Shown: positions 8,399 through 17,508, counted from the stretch's first letter. The stretch is 64,000 bases of DNA from Sphingomonas sp. Leaf22 (GCF_001421715.1 NZ_LMKP01000003.1:1-64000); one strand, 5' to 3'. Notes: a model not told the origin generated them from the sequence alone. Made by a program: numbers and translations.

Positions 8399-9738
8399 GC
8401 CAAGCGATGCTAATATCATTCTTACGCGCATTCGGGTGTAATCAGCGCGGTAACGTATTGATGATCTTCGGGCTGGGCTTGGTGCCGATAACCTTCGCTA
8501 CCGGTATGGCGATCGACTACGGAAAGGCGATGCGGTTGCAGACCGAATTGAACGCTGCTGCGGACGCTGCGGCACTGTCCGCAACCAGTGCAGCTATGAT
8601 GCGCCAATCGCTCGCGACTGCACAGGCGCAGGCACGCGTTATGTTTCAGGCGCAAACCACGGATCTGCCCGGCCTCATCCCCTTGAACTATGCGGACACA
8701 GCGCAAGTCTCGGTTACCGTTACTGAAGGAACGTCACAAGTAGAAGGCTTCGTCCGTACGTCAACGGTTACCTACCGTGGTCAATCAACCAACAGTTTCG
8801 CCGGAATATTGGGCAAGGAAACGCTAACGGTTTCAGGTACAGCTACTGCGAAGGCGTCTACGGCCCCTGATACCGATTTCTACGTGCTGCTCGATGCGTC
8901 GTCATCCATGGCACTGCCGACCACAACCGCCGGCATCAATTTTCTGAAGTCAAGGACGGTTCGCAACGGAAATCCTGACGGCTGCGCCTTTGCTTGTCAC
9001 CAAACGAACCCGGACAATCCAAACATTCGTAATTCCAGCGGTCAGATTATTGATTATTATACCTTTGCGCATGACAACGGCATCGAGCTACGAATTGATG
9101 CCGGCAAGCACGCCATCCGCGATATGGTCGCAAACGCGCGCAGCGAGGGTGCATCGAACGGCGCGGCTTATCGCTTCTATCTCGCCACATTCGATCGCAG
9201 TGCCAATTATCGTGAACTGACCGGCGCTACACCGTCAGCTGACTTCAATTACGTCAGTTCAAAGGCTACCACGGCGGAGACCATTGCCGTGCAGATGCAC
9301 GGCTACATGTACGATCGACAAACAGAGCATGCCGGATCACTGGCCAAGCTGAACGCCGCCGTGACTTCCAACCCGGGAAATGGCCTTCGCACGCCCGGCG
9401 ATCGTCCGAAAGCAACATTGTTCCTAATTACCGACGGCATGCGCGATGAGGAAATAAACGGTCGGCAAATGGGTCCAATAGCCCCAGATCAGTGCGACGC
9501 TATTAAGGCGCGCGGCATTCGCATTGCTGTCCTGTACACAACCTATACGCCTGAATCTATCAATTACGAGGCGTGGTCGGTTAACAATGTCGTCCCACGG
9601 TTGCCCGAAATTGCCCCGGCTCTCAAGCGTTGCGCATCGGATGACCTATTTTTCGAAGTTTCGACAGACGGCAACATATCGCAAGCGCTGGCCGCACTGT
9701 TTCAAAAAGCTGTGCAAACGTCGCGGCTGACACGCTAG
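8395..9738 (+). CDS. TadG-like protein with von Willebrand factor A domain
   Basis: The 447-residue protein has an N-terminal Tad helix (NVLMIFGLGLVPITFATGMA), followed by YGKAMRLQTELNAAADAAAL, the Flp_N/TadG signature. A vWA domain follows, with the MIDAS start FYVLLDASSSMALP and later LFLITDGMRDEE. A Cys-containing insert (CAFACHQTNPDNPN) lies early in the vWA domain. TadG anchors in the inner membrane and exposes the vWA domain to the periplasm, acting in pilus assembly or surface adhesion. It is the last gene of the three-gene operon. Confidence 0.88.
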   Translation: MSQAMLISFLRAFGCNQRGNVLMIFGLGLVPITFATGMAIDYGKAMRLQTELNAAADAAALSATSAAMMRQSLATAQAQARVMFQAQTTDLPGLIPLNYADTAQVSVTVTEGTSQVEGFVRTSTVTYRGQSTNSFAGILGKETLTVSGTATAKASTAPDTDFYVLLDASSSMALPTTTAGINFLKSRTVRNGNPDGCAFACHQTNPDNPNIRNSSGQIIDYYTFAHDNGIELRIDAGKHAIRDMVANARSEGASNGAAYRFYLATFDRSANYRELTGATPSADFNYVSSKATTAETIAVQMHGYMYDRQTEHAGSLAKLNAAVTSNPGNGLRTPGDRPKATLFLITDGMRDEEINGRQMGPIAPDQCDAIKARGIRIAVLYTTYTPESINYEAWSVNNVVPRLPEIAPALKRCASDDLFFEVSTDGNISQALAALFQKAVQTSRLTR

Positions 9739-9960
9739 CCAGTCCAATACCGTGGCCGTCAAATATCTTCCACGACATAAAGTCTCGGGCATGATCACCG
9801 TCCTGCTCTAGAATGACGTAAGCCCGGCCCTTCAGGCGTAGTTCCTGCGAATTGAACCGGTTGTCGCGTGGGCGCTCGGGGAACAGCTTCGCGGCTGATC
9901 CGAACAGGTCGGCGGGTTCACCCGAAGCGGGCGCGGTTGCACATTTTGGCGAAGATGGGA
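9731..9960 (-). pseudogene. Probable decayed coding sequence, unknown family
   Basis: On the minus strand a frame without a good start reads PADLFGSAAKLFPERPRDNR, then FNSQELRLKGRAYVILEQDG and DHARDFMSWKIFDGHGIGLA. This looks like genuine protein (balanced charge, aromatic residues, no low-complexity bias). The frame runs on into the 3' end of the TadG-like gene before a stop, and upstream the coding appearance shifts frame at about 9960-10050. I read it as the C-terminal part of a gene that has lost its start. No family is recognised. Confidence 0.3.
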
Positions 9961-10145
9961 TGCGGCGGCGGCGGACGGAAGTCGAAAATTCTCTTCGATA
10001 GATTCGCCCGTCGCATAAGGCAGGAACGCGAACAGTCGATTTCGGCTGGTGAAGGAGGGCGGACGCATCGAGGCGTTGTGCGGTCAGGAATTGGCGCTCT
10101 TATCGGATGAACAGGCGTACGAAACGCAGCTTCTGCTACTCGATC

Positions 10146-10388
10146 TTAGTCGAGGGCCATCGGATGGCGCGTCACCCGACCGTCGAACGTCGGCTTCGTT
10201 GGGCAACCGCGATGCAGGGTAAAGTGCTCAAAGTGCGCTCTCGTACCGGTGCTGTAGGCTCGAAACGCTTTCACTCGGCCGTGGCAAGCCGGACAGCGTT
10301 TCACCTCGCGCGGTCGTTTGAGAGCCTCATCAATGCCGACGATGACCCATTCCGCCCCGTCCCGCATCTCGCAAGTGTCGCCCGCCAC
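10146..10388 (-). CDS. Small zinc-ribbon-like protein
   Basis: This is an 80-residue protein. The motif CPACHGRVKAF is followed after about 20 residues by HFEHFTLHRGC, giving two cysteines near the middle and His/Cys ligands later, a plausible treble-clef or zinc-ribbon fold resembling the N-terminal zinc finger of CoiA-like proteins. The start is GTG, supported by AGAGAGGA just upstream; no ATG is available. It is a single gene, convergent with nothing nearby. DNA or RNA binding is possible but not shown. Confidence 0.6.
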   Translation of the reverse strand: MAGDTCEMRDGAEWVIVGIDEALKRPREVKRCPACHGRVKAFRAYSTGTRAHFEHFTLHRGCPTKPTFDGRVTRHPMALD

Positions 10389-10500
10389 GTCAGTCCTCTC
10401 TTATTCGGGTCTAATTTCGTCCTTGGACCTGCTTGGAGGACGATGAGGAATCGGGCAAGCATCTGAACTCACAGAACAGCAACTAAGGGGGGAGAAGGCA

Positions 10501-10905
10501 GTGGCGGACACAATCGTCGTTCCTATGGCGTCGAAACGAGAAATTCTCGACCGCATCGAACGGTTGACGGTTTCGGCTGATGCGAAGGTTCTGTTGCATC
10601 AGCTTGCCGGTGTCACGATGCGGGTGGGGAACCAGCTTGTGGAAGTAGGTCGCTGCATCCTTTCCTTCGTTTTCGAGGCTGTGAAGCTCTTTCCCCACAT
10701 CGCTTTGGGGGTCGTGGTCGGCTTCACGATGTGGTGGCTTATTGGATCGGCGGCGCTCTTGGGTGCGTTGCTCGGTCCCATTCTTGGTCCGCTTCTGGTG
10801 GCGTTTGGTCTCGGCATGGGTGCGATCGCGGACGTCGCCGACGGCGGGCTGCGGTCGCGAGTGGAGGACTTCGCGGGATCGTTCGATCCAGCGGATCGAA
10901 ACTGA
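10501..10905 (+). CDS. Small inner-membrane protein, first gene of a TerB-like pair
   Basis: This 134-residue protein has a soluble amphipathic N-terminus (SKREILDRIERLTVSADAKV) and two adjacent transmembrane segments around residues 62-110 with many small residues (ALLGALLGPILGPLLVAFGL). The start is GTG after AAGGGGGGAGAAGG. It ends three bases before the next gene, which also has a glycine-rich membrane region, so the two are probably an operon and may act together at the membrane. I recognise no named family. Confidence 0.65.
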   Translation: MADTIVVPMASKREILDRIERLTVSADAKVLLHQLAGVTMRVGNQLVEVGRCILSFVFEAVKLFPHIALGVVVGFTMWWLIGSAALLGALLGPILGPLLVAFGLGMGAIADVADGGLRSRVEDFAGSFDPADRN

Positions 10906-10908
10906 CGA

Positions 10909-11892
10909 ATGCCGGCAAGCATCGACCGGGTTGTCGCTGACACCCTACGCTTTAAAAACAGGCTTCAAATAGGTGAAGACGCGTATGCGCTCCTTCGCGC
11001 CCGAAAGACGCTTTTTTCGCTGTGGGACGCTGGGGGTGCTGGTTGGACCGGCGTCGGGGTCGCGAAATCATCTTGGGTCGCCACCTCGTTCTTCGCGCCG
11101 GCAGCATCGACCGGTGTAATGAGCTGGTTAGGGCTGGCTGCACCGGCAGCTGCGGTGACGCCGCTCGGCTGGTTGGTTGTGGCGGGATTGGTCGCCGGCG
11201 GCGGTTATTACGGGGTAACCCGATGGATGGCGAGCGGTCCGGATAAGTTCGTCGACACCATTCCAAAGTTCATCAACACGCCAATCGATTTGCTGGGTGC
11301 CGGCCTTTTCGACTTGACCGCACCATTGGCGTTGCAGGTTGCGCGAGCCGACGGCTTCATCCACGAAACCGAGCGGGAAACGATCGCGCGACATTTCGTA
11401 GAGGATTGGGGCTTCGACCCGGTCTATGTATCGGAAGGTTTGCGGCTGCTGGAAAATCGGCCCGACGAACGGCGGGTTACGGCGTTGGCGAAAGCCCTAT
11501 CCGATTTCCAACGCGCCAGCCCGGACTGCAACCCGGCGGCGATGCAACACGAATTGATGCAGTTTCTGAACGACGTTGTCGAAGCCGACGGTGTGATCGC
11601 CTGGCGCGAGACGCGAGCCTTAGCGGCGATTGAGGCTGTGTTCAAAGCTGAGAACGCACTGCTTTCCCGTGACACGGTTCGCCGAGCGAGGGGAATGGCC
11701 AAAGGTGTTCGAACAACTGTCGAGAAGGCGGTGACGGCTGCGAGCGGGGCGGTGGTCGAGGCTACACAATCGGGCACCGCCATTTTTGACGAAGTGTCAT
11801 TGGCAGTGAGGGCGAAAGCTACCGAAGCGTTACGGCGTTCCACGCAATCGGAGGGTGTCACCGAGTGGCCTCGACCGCCCGGGGACGAGTAG
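10909..11892 (+). CDS. TerB-like domain membrane protein
   Basis: The 327-residue protein has a hydrophobic central stretch (APAAAVTPLGWLVVAGLVAGG, about residues 80-105). After it comes a helical domain with ARADGFIHETERETIARHFV and a second half-repeat VVEADGVIAWRETRALAAIE, the pattern of acidic DG-containing TerB/DUF533-type folds. TerB-like domains occur in tellurite and stress modules and bind metal through the acidic residues. The C-terminal tail is Ala-rich and amphipathic. It directly follows the small membrane protein. The precise function is unknown. Confidence 0.65.
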   Translation: MPASIDRVVADTLRFKNRLQIGEDAYALLRARKTLFSLWDAGGAGWTGVGVAKSSWVATSFFAPAASTGVMSWLGLAAPAAAVTPLGWLVVAGLVAGGGYYGVTRWMASGPDKFVDTIPKFINTPIDLLGAGLFDLTAPLALQVARADGFIHETERETIARHFVEDWGFDPVYVSEGLRLLENRPDERRVTALAKALSDFQRASPDCNPAAMQHELMQFLNDVVEADGVIAWRETRALAAIEAVFKAENALLSRDTVRRARGMAKGVRTTVEKAVTAASGAVVEATQSGTAIFDEVSLAVRAKATEALRRSTQSEGVTEWPRPPGDE

Positions 11893-11978
11893 CGTTATTG
11901 CGACCAGCCGGCGGGACCAGATGAATGTGGCCATCCCTACGCCGCGGATCAACGCACGCAGGGATGGCCGTTCTCCCC

Positions 11979-12302
11979 TTATTCGAGCAGGAAATATCTG
12001 CCGTCTGGTCCAACATTCCAACGGTGTCGCCGTGGGTCAGCGCCGGTGCCGGTCGAAATCCTGATGCCGAAATGTTGTGAATTGAACCCGAGCGTTCCCA
12101 TCACCGCTCGTAACCGCGGCAGGGTGTCGATGCCCTCAGTAATGCACGCCATGATGAGTACGTCGGCCATGTCATGCCGGTTGTCGCCACATTCGTTCAT
12201 GAGCTTACGCAAACGGCAAAAGACGTCGTCTTCACGGTCCGGTGACGGTTTGATGGGGCGGGGTTTGATAATTATTCCTGCCGCCGACTTTGGTGTAGTC
12301 AT
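11979..12302 (-). CDS. Conserved-looking hypothetical protein
   Basis: This is a 107-residue protein. The core FCRLRKLMNECGDNRHDMAD and VLIMACITEGIDTLPRLRAV looks like a compact helical domain, and the C-terminus ends WNVGPDGRYFLLE. Composition and codon use support a real gene. It lies between the TerB pair and the truncated integrase. The family and function are not recognised; a small DNA-binding or regulatory protein is possible. Confidence 0.55.
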   Translation of the reverse strand: MTTPKSAAGIIIKPRPIKPSPDREDDVFCRLRKLMNECGDNRHDMADVLIMACITEGIDTLPRLRAVMGTLGFNSQHFGIRISTGTGADPRRHRWNVGPDGRYFLLE

Positions 12303-12407
12303 TAGCTTATACCTTCATGATCGGGGCTTGCGCCCAAAAAAATAGCCTGAGCCAACGAGGAAGCTGCCCGTCCCCGGCCGAAGCCAGGAACGAGCGAAAG
12401 ATCGAGA

Positions 12408-13325
12408 TTAGGATGGGGTCCAGTCTACGCCTTGACGGTTCGCGCCGGCCTCCACCGCGGCCAGCAGCGTGTCGTTCGCCAGATGGCTGTACCGCTGGGT
12501 CGATTTGTGGTCCGCGTGCCCGAGTACCCGTCCGACGGCGAATAGATCGATGCCGGCGTTGATCATGAAGGACGCGGCGCTGTGGCGCAGGTCGTGTATC
12601 CGCAAACCCGGCAGGCGCGCCTTGTCGCGAGCGTGCTGCCAAGCGTGCTTGATCTCCGTGAAGGGCTTCAACGTGTCCGGGTTCGGCAACAGGTACGGAC
12701 ATGTTCCGAACCGGGGTATGCTCTGGATGACGTCGACGGCCTGCTTCGAGAGGGGAACGTGCCGGGCCTTTCCCGTTTTCGACGTGGGGATCAGCCAGGA
12801 ACGACGCTCCAGATCAATGTGCCGCCATTCCGCGTTCAGCAACTCCGACACTCTCGCGCCGGTCAACAGCAGCAAGGCCACGATGTATTTCAGCTGCTTA
12901 TTCCGGGACTCTGAGACGGCCGCTTGAAGCCGCTGGGCTTCCGCGGGGTTGAGATAGCGCTCGCGAGCGTTGTTGATGGGCGGGCGCTTGATGCCGTGGG
13001 TCGGGTTCCGGCTCGCCCCGGTCACGTTCCATTCGATCGCCAGTTCGAACGATCGGCCGAAGATGACGCGAATCTTCTCGACGGTCGCGGGAGCCAAGCC
13101 TTCCGCACTCTTGGCGGCGAGCCATTGCGCGACGTCCGGCTGGTGGATTTCCGACAGCCGAAGCTTGCCCCACCGCGGCAGGATGTGACGACGCATGTAC
13201 ATTTCGGTCGTATCGTACGACCGTTGATAGGTCTTGGCGTGCGTCAGATGGCGGCCGGACAGTTCCGCGTAGGTCGGAATGGCTTTGACGTCGGCCTTCT
13301 TCGCCGCGGGGTCGCCGCCCAGCAC
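12408..13325 (-). pseudogene. Tyrosine integrase lacking its N-terminal domain
   Basis: This 305-residue frame has a core-binding domain (from IPTYAELSGRHLTHAKTYQR) and a complete catalytic domain. The catalytic Arg is in LTGARVSELL, His-x-x-Arg in HDLRHSAASF, a second His in GHADHKSTQRYSHL, and the Tyr nucleophile is the Tyr of QRYSH. Integrases of this type usually start with a DUF4102-like arm-binding domain of about 90 residues. Here the homology begins abruptly at LGGDPAAKKADV, exactly where the hsdR frame ends. The GTG given as start is merely the first start codon after the junction. Probably inactive for integration at its original site. Confidence 0.8.
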
Positions 13326-15705
13326 GACTTCGGACTGGCGTGCCGAGCGTGTTCAGCGGCGGAATGCGCAGCACGTTAGTATCGTCAAGATTGAGCACCC
13401 CCTCGTCGGCATATTTGTCGAGCAGGGCGCGTAATACGGCGCGGGCCTGCTCGCCATATTTGGCGAAAACATCGCGTTTCTGAACATTCTCCGCTCGCTC
13501 GCGGCGGGTCAGCGGATTGCGATCAAAGGCAACGTGGCAAATCAGGTCGAACGGATCGAGGTCCTTGCCGAGTTCATCCGCAATGACATCAAGCGCGAGG
13601 CCTTCCGCTGATATTTCCTCGACCAGCGCCTGTTTGCGTTCGGCACCATTCCACCGGGTAAGGAACTCATCCAGGCTCGAAAAGTGCTTACGCAGCGCCT
13701 TCTTGGTGAAATCACGCAGGCTTTCGGTAACGAGCTTTCCGCTTTCTTCCAGATATTCCACGCGCTCGGCTACGATGACGACGGGCACGCCATCGACATA
13801 GACCTTGCCACGCCTGCCGCCGTCATCTGTGATGGTCACATCCGGCGTGTCGCCATCGTCGATGATGATTTCGTCCTCGCCCGGTTGGTCGCCCTGATCG
13901 TCGGCGGGATCGCCGACAGTGCTGTCGTCATCGGGTGGCGTAACAGGATCATCCTCGCCCGGCTTATAAATTTGAACGGGTTCGCCATCGAAATCCGGGT
14001 CGGCGAAATGGTTTGTTGCCCCTCGGAAATCCATCAGCGTGAAGAAAAATTTGCGACTGTCTTCGTGAACACGCGTGCCGCGCCCGACAATTTGCTTGAA
14101 CTCGGTCATCGACCCAACGTCTCGATCGAGGACGATCAGACGGCAGGTCTGGGCATCGACGCCGGTGGACAGCAGCCGTGACGTTGTGACCAGCACCGGA
14201 TTGGGGCTCTCGGGGTCGATGAAATTCCCGAGTTGCGCCTGACCCTCGGGATCGTTGCTCGTAATCCGCATGACATAGCGGGAACTCTTTGCCGCAAGGT
14301 CGGCGTTCTCATTTATCAACGCCTGTCGCATTCGCGCCGCGTGTTCCTGATCGACGCAGAACACGATGGTCTTCTGGTAACGGTCGCCGCTGTCCTTCAA
14401 GAATTCCGTAACCTTGCGCGCCACGAGCTTGGTCCGGTCATCCAGGACCAACGTCCGATCGAAATCGCGCGTATTGTAGATGCGATCCTCGACCTCTTTG
14501 CCGTCGCGATCAAGCTGGCCCTTCTCGGGGCGATAGCCCTGAATGTCGCGATCTACATGGACCTTGATGACCTTATAGGGCGCAAGGAAGCCGTCTCGGA
14601 TGCCCTGTTTAAGGGTGTAGCTGTAAGCCGGTTCGCCGAAATAGTGGATGTTGGAGGCATATCGGGTTTCTTTGGGCGTGGCCGTCAAGCCGATCTGCGT
14701 GGCGTCAGAGAAATGCTCAAGAATTTCGCGCCATGCGCTGTCCTCCGCCGCGCTACCGCGGTGGCATTCGTCGATAACGATGAGGTCGAAGAAGCCGGGC
14801 GAGAACTCCCTGAAAAGCTTCTGCCGTTCCTCCGGCCCGGTGATAGCCTGATAAAGGCCGAGATAAATCTCGTATGCCGTGTCCACGCGCCGCTTCTTAT
14901 CCATGGCGATTGGCAGGTCGATGTTCGTGCCGTCATCACGTTCGATGGTCTTCGCGTTGGCGGAAAGCTTGGCCATAGCCGGGCCGAATGGCCGAAAATC
15001 GTTGACCATGGTCTGATCGACCAGCACGTTCCGGTCAGCGAGAAACAGGATGCGCTTTTTGTGCCCGCCCTTCCACAATCGCCAGATGATCTGGAATGCG
15101 GTGTAGGTCTTCCCGGTGCCGGTCGCCATGACCAGCAGAATGCGGTTTTGCCCAGTCGCGATGGCTTCCATGGCCGCGTTGACCGCATTGACCTGATAAT
15201 ATCGCGGCTGCTTGCCGCTGCCGTCGTCATAGTAATCTTCAAGGACGATCTCCTCACCTTCTGGCGTCAGGCCCTTCCAAGCAGCATATTGCCGCCATAG
15301 CTCGTCCGGTGACGGGAAAGCTTCCAGGGGCAACGTGATTTCGCGCGTGTCGCCTGCGCCCGTGCGGTTATGGAATACGAACCCATCGCCATTCGACGCG
15401 AACACGAAGGGGATATCGAGGGTTTCAGCATATTCCAGCGCTTGCTGCATACCCGCGCCCATGGGCTGGGTATTGTCCTTTGCCTCAATCAGCGCCAGCG
15501 GGACGTTCGGTTTGTAATAAAGGATGTAGTCAGCACGCTTGCCTTTGCCACGACTGACCATCTTTCCGCGAACGATGATGCGGCCTTTTGTGAAACTGAC
15601 CTCTTCTCTAATCTGCATCATTTCATCCCAGCCGGCGTCCTTGACAGCAGGCGTTATGAATTTTGTGCAAATGTCTCGTTCGCTCAGAGATCGTTTATTG
15701 AACAT
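12898..15705 (-). CDS. hsdR: Type I restriction subunit R, C-terminally truncated and fused out of frame to integrase DNA
   Basis: The first roughly 786 of 935 residues are HsdR. They include an N-terminal nuclease (Asp59 in RADYILYY, Glu74 and Lys76 in LIEAKD), helicase Walker A MATGTGKTY (193-200), DECH (312-315), LTATPKET and QIVGRGTRVHE, and an acidic linker before the EcoEI-type C-terminal domain. Homology stops at LNTLGTP. The remaining 150 residues are antisense-like, Arg-rich translation of the integrase gene in another frame. No hsdM or hsdS is present in the window, so this is an orphan R subunit, most likely a remnant. Start ATG at 15705. Confidence 0.85.
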   Translation of the reverse strand: MFNKRSLSERDICTKFITPAVKDAGWDEMMQIREEVSFTKGRIIVRGKMVSRGKGKRADYILYYKPNVPLALIEAKDNTQPMGAGMQQALEYAETLDIPFVFASNGDGFVFHNRTGAGDTREITLPLEAFPSPDELWRQYAAWKGLTPEGEEIVLEDYYDDGSGKQPRYYQVNAVNAAMEAIATGQNRILLVMATGTGKTYTAFQIIWRLWKGGHKKRILFLADRNVLVDQTMVNDFRPFGPAMAKLSANAKTIERDDGTNIDLPIAMDKKRRVDTAYEIYLGLYQAITGPEERQKLFREFSPGFFDLIVIDECHRGSAAEDSAWREILEHFSDATQIGLTATPKETRYASNIHYFGEPAYSYTLKQGIRDGFLAPYKVIKVHVDRDIQGYRPEKGQLDRDGKEVEDRIYNTRDFDRTLVLDDRTKLVARKVTEFLKDSGDRYQKTIVFCVDQEHAARMRQALINENADLAAKSSRYVMRITSNDPEGQAQLGNFIDPESPNPVLVTTSRLLSTGVDAQTCRLIVLDRDVGSMTEFKQIVGRGTRVHEDSRKFFFTLMDFRGATNHFADPDFDGEPVQIYKPGEDDPVTPPDDDSTVGDPADDQGDQPGEDEIIIDDGDTPDVTITDDGGRRGKVYVDGVPVVIVAERVEYLEESGKLVTESLRDFTKKALRKHFSSLDEFLTRWNGAERKQALVEEISAEGLALDVIADELGKDLDPFDLICHVAFDRNPLTRRERAENVQKRDVFAKYGEQARAVLRALLDKYADEGVLNLDDTNVLRIPPLNTLGTPVRSRAGRRPRGEEGRRQSHSDLRGTVRPPSDARQDLSTVVRYDRNVHASSHPAAVGQASAVGNPPAGRRAMARRQECGRLGSRDRREDSRHLRPIVRTGDRMERDRGEPEPDPRHQAPAHQQRSRALSQPRGSPAASSGRLRVPE

Positions 15706-16488
15706 CGAAGGCCCATCCCGTGTGACCTCACCCTAGAGGCATGATGACGATCTTGCCAGTTGGCATGTGAATTTGCCGATTCGGGCGCATTCTCGATGTT
15801 CCTGCGCTCGGGAGCCGATAGGCAAGGCGCCGCCAGCGCAGCGATAGGAAGGCTCATAATTGAAGGGTCTGGTTCCGCCGGAAGCAGCCGTTGACGGGCG
15901 CTACCCCTAATGGCCGCAATGTCCCAAACCCTGCCGTTCCGTGCACCTGCACGGGCTGGCTGAGGGAGTGAGCCTAATCGTCTTCAAGAATGGCGGGTTG
16001 GGAGGGGAGTTCGAACGGCGATGAACGCCCGTAAATGAGTCGTAGAGCCTACCCATTTCGCCCTTTGGCTTAAGGTCAGCCGTCATTATGGCGTGGTCCG
16101 GTGTCGGCGGGGAAAGCGACAGACCGGCTAGGGCAGGCGGGCTCAGATGTTTTGTCGATTAGCGCCTCGCTCTGCACGAGCCGCTGTTCCTACCCAAAGG
16201 CGTCCCAAACAGGACCCACGCAACCAACCAGCCGAACGCACGTTCGCTGGGCCGCTTCATTGTTTCCTACTGAAAGGTGACACTGCTACTTAAGGACTTC
16301 GCAAGTGACACGAGCGTTTATAGCGGCTTAGCCGGAAAATTGCTACTTATGAAAAGCGGTTAGCGGAAAAAGTGCTACTTGGCACCTTCGCTGCCCCGAC
16401 CCGACTGCGCCACAGGGCGACGCCACCGTGGCCATTACGGGCAGATCGGCGATGATCGGTCTGCTCTACGTCGTATGGTCGGATCTCA
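15706..16488. other. Gene-poor segment with short repeats
   Basis: No convincing coding frame is present. From 16286 to 16381 the motif TGCTACTT occurs three times (CACTGCTACTT, AATTGCTACTT, AAGTGCTACTT). The last two are preceded by closely similar GGCTTAGCCGGAAAA and GGTTAGCGGAAAA. The stretch 16230-16310 resembles 2085-2165 loosely, including TTCCTACTG followed by AAAGG. The function is unknown; leftover DNA of a lost element is the simplest reading. Confidence 0.45.
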
Positions 16489-17508
16489 TCAGTCCAGTCC
16501 ACACAGACCCAGGAAGGCATCGTCGAACTCCACCTTGGCATACGCATCTGGGGACTGGCGTCGGTAGGTGTGGAGGAGAACGCCACATTCATCGATCGCG
16601 CGAACGAGCGCCGGCTGAGGCAGGCCCGGGAGCAGCAGGACGAGTCGATGGTCCCCAAGCCTCGGCAGAAGCCTTGGATAGAGCTGAAGCTGGCCCATCC
16701 CACCGTAGACATCCGCGGCCGAATTACCCGTCTTGATCTCGACTAGGAGGGCACCGGCGGGCGCGGCAATGACCGCGTCTACTTCGTAGCCTGCAGCGTG
16801 CCTCGGCTTGTCGATCAGGATGCCAGCCGAACGAAGGAGAAGGGCGAGCTGCTGCCACACCTCGCCCTGCAGCCGCCGCACCTCCTTTGCATCGACCGCG
16901 ATCCTTGGCCCGACGGTGTAGCCTTCAGCCTGCTCGTCACGCCCAAGTCCCTCCACAGGCGCGGTGTCCGGCAGATCGCCATCGACCTCGGCGTCGCGCA
17001 GTCGCGCCAAGGCGCAGCGATCGACGAAGCGGCCGGTCGCATCCCTGATGTCCTCCGCATCGACGTCCAGCCGCGTGACAATGTGCCACTCCCGCTTCTT
17101 CCCGCTGGTATCGCCGTTCAGGACGGGGGTCGGTTCAAGGTTTGTGAGACGACGAAAGTCAACCTCCAGGATGTGCGGATTACCCGCGATGGGCGAATTG
17201 AGCCGCCCCTGCCTTATCAAGAAGGGCGCTCCCTGCTCGTTGACGGCGATTCCCGTGGTCACGTTAGCGTTGCCTGGTGTGTCGGCCTCGTTGATCTGCA
17301 CGGCCCAGTAACCGCCCGTCGGGTCGGTCCCAAGCGCCGTCCGCTCGCCCAAACTTTCGCTACGGTTGTCAGCTTGGTTGCGGAAGACGATGCGTTGCTC
17401 GGGCAGGCGCCATAGTAGGCCGTCCCTTACGCCAGTCTCTATGAGCGCTCGACGCCATGTCTCGAATCCATGACCGACGACCTTCGGGTCCGAACTCATC
17501 GTCAACAT
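16489..17508 (-). CDS. Uncharacterised protein with a PD-(D/E)XK-like nuclease segment
   Basis: This is a 339-residue protein. The C-terminal half contains GYEVDAVIAAPAGALLVEIK, fitting the E..D..x-E-x-K pattern of PD-(D/E)XK nucleases, with a Gly-rich strand and a helix after it (YGGMGQLQLYPRL). The N-terminal half is unique and rich in aromatic and Asp residues (WAVQINEADTPGNANVTTGI); it may be a recognition domain. The ATG at 17508 was chosen because GGAGGAG stands seven bases upstream. It is the downstream neighbour of the uracil-DNA glycosylase gene on the same strand, with about 145 bases between. A role in nucleic-acid cleavage or defence is inference. Confidence 0.6.
   Translation of the reverse strand: MLTMSSDPKVVGHGFETWRRALIETGVRDGLLWRLPEQRIVFRNQADNRSESLGERTALGTDPTGGYWAVQINEADTPGNANVTTGIAVNEQGAPFLIRQGRLNSPIAGNPHILEVDFRRLTNLEPTPVLNGDTSGKKREWHIVTRLDVDAEDIRDATGRFVDRCALARLRDAEVDGDLPDTAPVEGLGRDEQAEGYTVGPRIAVDAKEVRRLQGEVWQQLALLLRSAGILIDKPRHAAGYEVDAVIAAPAGALLVEIKTGNSAADVYGGMGQLQLYPRLLPRLGDHRLVLLLPGLPQPALVRAIDECGVLLHTYRRQSPDAYAKVEFDDAFLGLCGLD

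Noticed and set aside
12898-13340. C-terminal 150 residues of the hsdR frame as a novel domain
   Set aside because: They are the integrase gene read in a shifted frame (Arg-rich, no hydrophobic core), so not a real domain.
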